Shown here: one piece after another, positions 4,453 to 6,197 of the stretch | Position numbering within the stretch: position 1 is the first letter of the stretch | Layout of the letters: each line of letters begins with the position of its first letter | Assembly: GCA_003219345.1 (NCBI GenBank) | Contig: QHOP01000343.1 | Coordinates: 1-6,197 of the forward strand | Length of the DNA stretch: 6,197 nt | Origin: Verrucomicrobiota bacterium | GTDB taxonomy: Bacteria; Verrucomicrobiota; Verrucomicrobiia; Limisphaerales; AV2 | Direction of reading: 5' to 3' | The notes under the pieces: model-generated | Told to the model about the DNA's origin: nothing | Databases searched by the model: none | What the model saw: the letters and a program-made list of their open reading frames with translations, nothing else | Program-made: the position numbers and the translations under genes

Positions 4453-6197
4453 TCACTCTCCGAACTCCAGATAACCAAACTTTTCCGGCGTGTGAGCCGT
4501 CGCGGTCGCGGTGGGACTCCAGGCGAGGAAAACCCGATGGGCGATATCGTGGCGATACAAGTTGAGCCTCCACCGCGCGCCCTTGGTCGGCCTCCCGGCA
4601 CCCAGCGCTCGCAGCGGTATTCGCATTTCGGCCGTCCAGACCTTGGCTTTCTCATTCACCTGGACCACCGACTCAAAACCGCTGTTCCATTCCAGGTCTT
4701 TCGTCGCGCCGCCTATTTCAAGGTCAATTCGTTCGCCGTTGGGCGACACCTCGAACTCAAAGTAATGTTTGAGATTGTTGGAATCGCTGCCAACGAATGC
4801 CTCGACCACGTCGCGTTCCCAGAGGCCGAACCGCTCTTGCTTCAAATCAGGCGGCGAAAACGTGGTCAGTTCCGCGAACGGACATTCATAGTCGAGATAA
4901 AGATATTTGTCCGACCACAACACGCGCACGTTGGTGGAGAGTTCCGGTTTCGCGATGCCCTCTTTCAATGTGTTTTCCACGCGCACCGGCTCCGCCATTT
5001 GCCAGACTGATTTGCTCAAGTTTCCGTTCAATTTGAAATCCCCAGTGGTGTGTTTCGCGTTCAATACCGGCACAGGCAACGAGCGCACCAGCAGCTTGCG
5101 CGCGTTATCAAAGCAAATCTTCCGGAGCACAGCTACTGGAAGTCCAATCGCATCGATCTTCCAATCGCCTTGGATCGGAGTCATGTGTTCGAGCTGCCGG
5201 TCGTTCGTCTCCAGCCAGCGCCAATGCTTCTCAAAGAACGAGAGCGCGTCGTCGTCCGTCGGCGGCGGACCACTGCCGCCCGAACCTAGGGTCAGCCGGT
5301 CGTAAACCTGGAAGTCGGTCGCGAAGAAAATCCGGTCCTGATGCTTGATGAAGAGCCGCCGGACTTTTTCGGGATCGTGTCGGCCAATTTCCGGAATGCG
5401 CGCCGCCAGGTCAGCCATCATGTTCGGATATTTGTCGAGCGATTGGTCCACCCAGTCGAGGTCCTCGGCGTTGTTGGCGAAGTGGACGCAGACGAAAGTT
5501 GTCTCCGGATGCCGCGCGATCACCCGGTTGAGCGCGGCCAGCAATTCGTCGTGCGCCGGATATTTGTTGGCGTCGCCAAACCACCAGGCTGGATGGTCCT
5601 CCAGTTCCTTCCAACGTTCGTTCCTTTCGTTGTAAGGGAGCCAAAACGCCTTCGGATCAGCGACGTGAATCGAGACTGGCATGCCCAGGTCGCCGCAGCG
5701 TTTCCAGACCCGGTCGAGCTTCGGATCGTCAATCCTGATGAGCTTGCCCGCGCCGTCGCGCAGGTAAAGGCCCAGCCGCTTGTATTCCTTGAACCCCGCC
5801 GCGCCCAGCCGATGTCCTTCCTCGATTTGTTTAGCCGCACGCTCGGAGAAATCCGTCTGGTCCCAGCCTGCGTAGTCCAGGTTCATGTAATGCATAAAGC
5901 GGCCAGGGAAAAGTTTGTCGGCGAGTTCTTTGTTCCGCTCGAACTCGGAGCGTATGCCTGCCTCATGCGTCGTAGTCCCGCCGCTCAAGTTGACCTCAAT
6001 GCCGACTCCGGCGCGGTCCATGATTCGGACTGCTCGCGCCAGATGTTCCGGCGTGTAATCAATGTGCTGATGCAGATCAATGACGCGATGCTCCGCGCGC
6101 CAGGCGTTGGCGCTGCGACGCACGGCGGCGACCTCAGCGGCCTCCGGCGCTGCGCCGTGGAGAACGGTCGCGCAAACCATCAAACCACTGCAGGCGA
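4453..6197 (-). CDS. Secreted amidohydrolase_2-family hydrolase with C-terminal CBM9-like domain, 5' end outside window
   Basis: The frame is open from TGA at 4455-4453 to the window edge. An ATG at 6180 is possible, but the codons upstream continue as ACSGL before MVCATVLHGAA. This looks like the core of a signal peptide, so the true start probably lies outside. Counting from TTG 6183 (576 residues), the first domain (about 30-370) is a TIM-barrel hydrolase of the amidohydrolase_2 type. It shows D-x-H-x-H at 36-40, GFKEYK with Lys132/Lys135, His173 (SIHVAD), His234 (VCVHFAN) and Asp290 (FFATD), the expected metal-site set, and closes with NARKLL. The second domain (about 380-576) is CBM9/DOMON-like: LNGNLSKSVWQMAEPV, VRVLWSDKYLYLDYECP, LWERDVVEAFVG, YFEFEVSPNGERIDLEI, MRIPLRAL. 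A carbohydrate or lactone-type substrate is plausible but unproven. It is separated from the next operon by 248 nt. Confidence 0.92.
   Translation of the reverse strand, partial: ACSGLMVCATVLHGAAPEAAEVAAVRRSANAWRAEHRVIDLHQHIDYTPEHLARAVRIMDRAGVGIEVNLSGGTTTHEAGIRSEFERNKELADKLFPGRFMHYMNLDYAGWDQTDFSERAAKQIEEGHRLGAAGFKEYKRLGLYLRDGAGKLIRIDDPKLDRVWKRCGDLGMPVSIHVADPKAFWLPYNERNERWKELEDHPAWWFGDANKYPAHDELLAALNRVIARHPETTFVCVHFANNAEDLDWVDQSLDKYPNMMADLAARIPEIGRHDPEKVRRLFIKHQDRIFFATDFQVYDRLTLGSGGSGPPPTDDDALSFFEKHWRWLETNDRQLEHMTPIQGDWKIDAIGLPVAVLRKICFDNARKLLVRSLPVPVLNAKHTTGDFKLNGNLSKSVWQMAEPVRVENTLKEGIAKPELSTNVRVLWSDKYLYLDYECPFAELTTFSPPDLKQERFGLWERDVVEAFVGSDSNNLKHYFEFEVSPNGERIDLEIGGATKDLEWNSGFESVVQVNEKAKVWTAEMRIPLRALGAGRPTKGARWRLNLYRHDIAHRVFLAWSPTATATAHTPEKFGYLEFGE

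Noticed and set aside
4492..5010. Plus-strand open frame opposite the CBM9-like domain
   Set aside because: It is antisense to a clear domain with conserved motifs, and has no ribosome-binding site or family resemblance.

Overview
This is a high-GC bacterial segment in which every supportable gene lies on the minus strand, so it is transcribed from right to left. No gene fixes the taxon. The mix of proteins (a secreted amidohydrolase with a C-terminal CBM9-like domain, a GbsR-type regulator, DCC, MBOAT and DUF2071 proteins) and the weak or absent Shine-Dalgarno sequences would suit a soil or aquatic Verrucomicrobia/Planctomycetes-type genome. That placement is an inference.

Right part (about 4450-6197): a two-domain protein whose 5' end lies outside the window. 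It has an N-terminal amidohydrolase_2 metal-dependent hydrolase domain and a C-terminal CBM9/DOMON-like beta-sandwich. The frame stays open to the window edge and reads a hydrophobic segment, so this is probably a secreted protein with a truncated signal peptide. A 248-nt gap (4205-4452) follows. It holds three dyads, among them a perfect 32-bp palindrome, and the presumed promoter of the next operon.

Middle and left part (1-4204): a compact operon. In transcription order it contains a GbsR/MarR-family regulator; a DCC (YuxK-like, DUF393) domain running into a wax-synthase-type MBOAT acyltransferase; two small four-helix membrane proteins that look like diverged tandem paralogues; a DUF2071 (YqjF-like) protein; a 40-codon frame matching only the extreme C-terminus of TIGR01777 epimerases; and a second DUF2071 protein cut by the left edge. 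Junctions are tight: 9-nt and 28-nt gaps, two 4-nt ATGA overlaps, and a coupled or nearly coupled start. The products would therefore be co-expressed. The theme appears to be membrane or lipid-associated chemistry, but no substrate can be named from sequence.

Four points stand out. (1) Two 21-bp near-identical dyads (17 of 21 bases) lie exactly 580 bp apart, one before the regulator and one over the start of the DCC gene. They are good candidates for operators of the regulator itself. (2) The DCC domain has lost roughly 25 residues and changes frame at about 3475-3490, while the MBOAT part stays intact. (3) The epimerase expected in this neighbourhood is reduced to its last ~35 residues, yet it still starts with an overlapping ATGA. 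(4) The operon carries two kinds of internal duplication, DUF2071 twice and the small membrane protein twice. Together these suggest a module under rearrangement, with duplications, internal deletions and remnants that left the translational coupling intact. I do not see a phage, CRISPR, RNA gene or insertion sequence.
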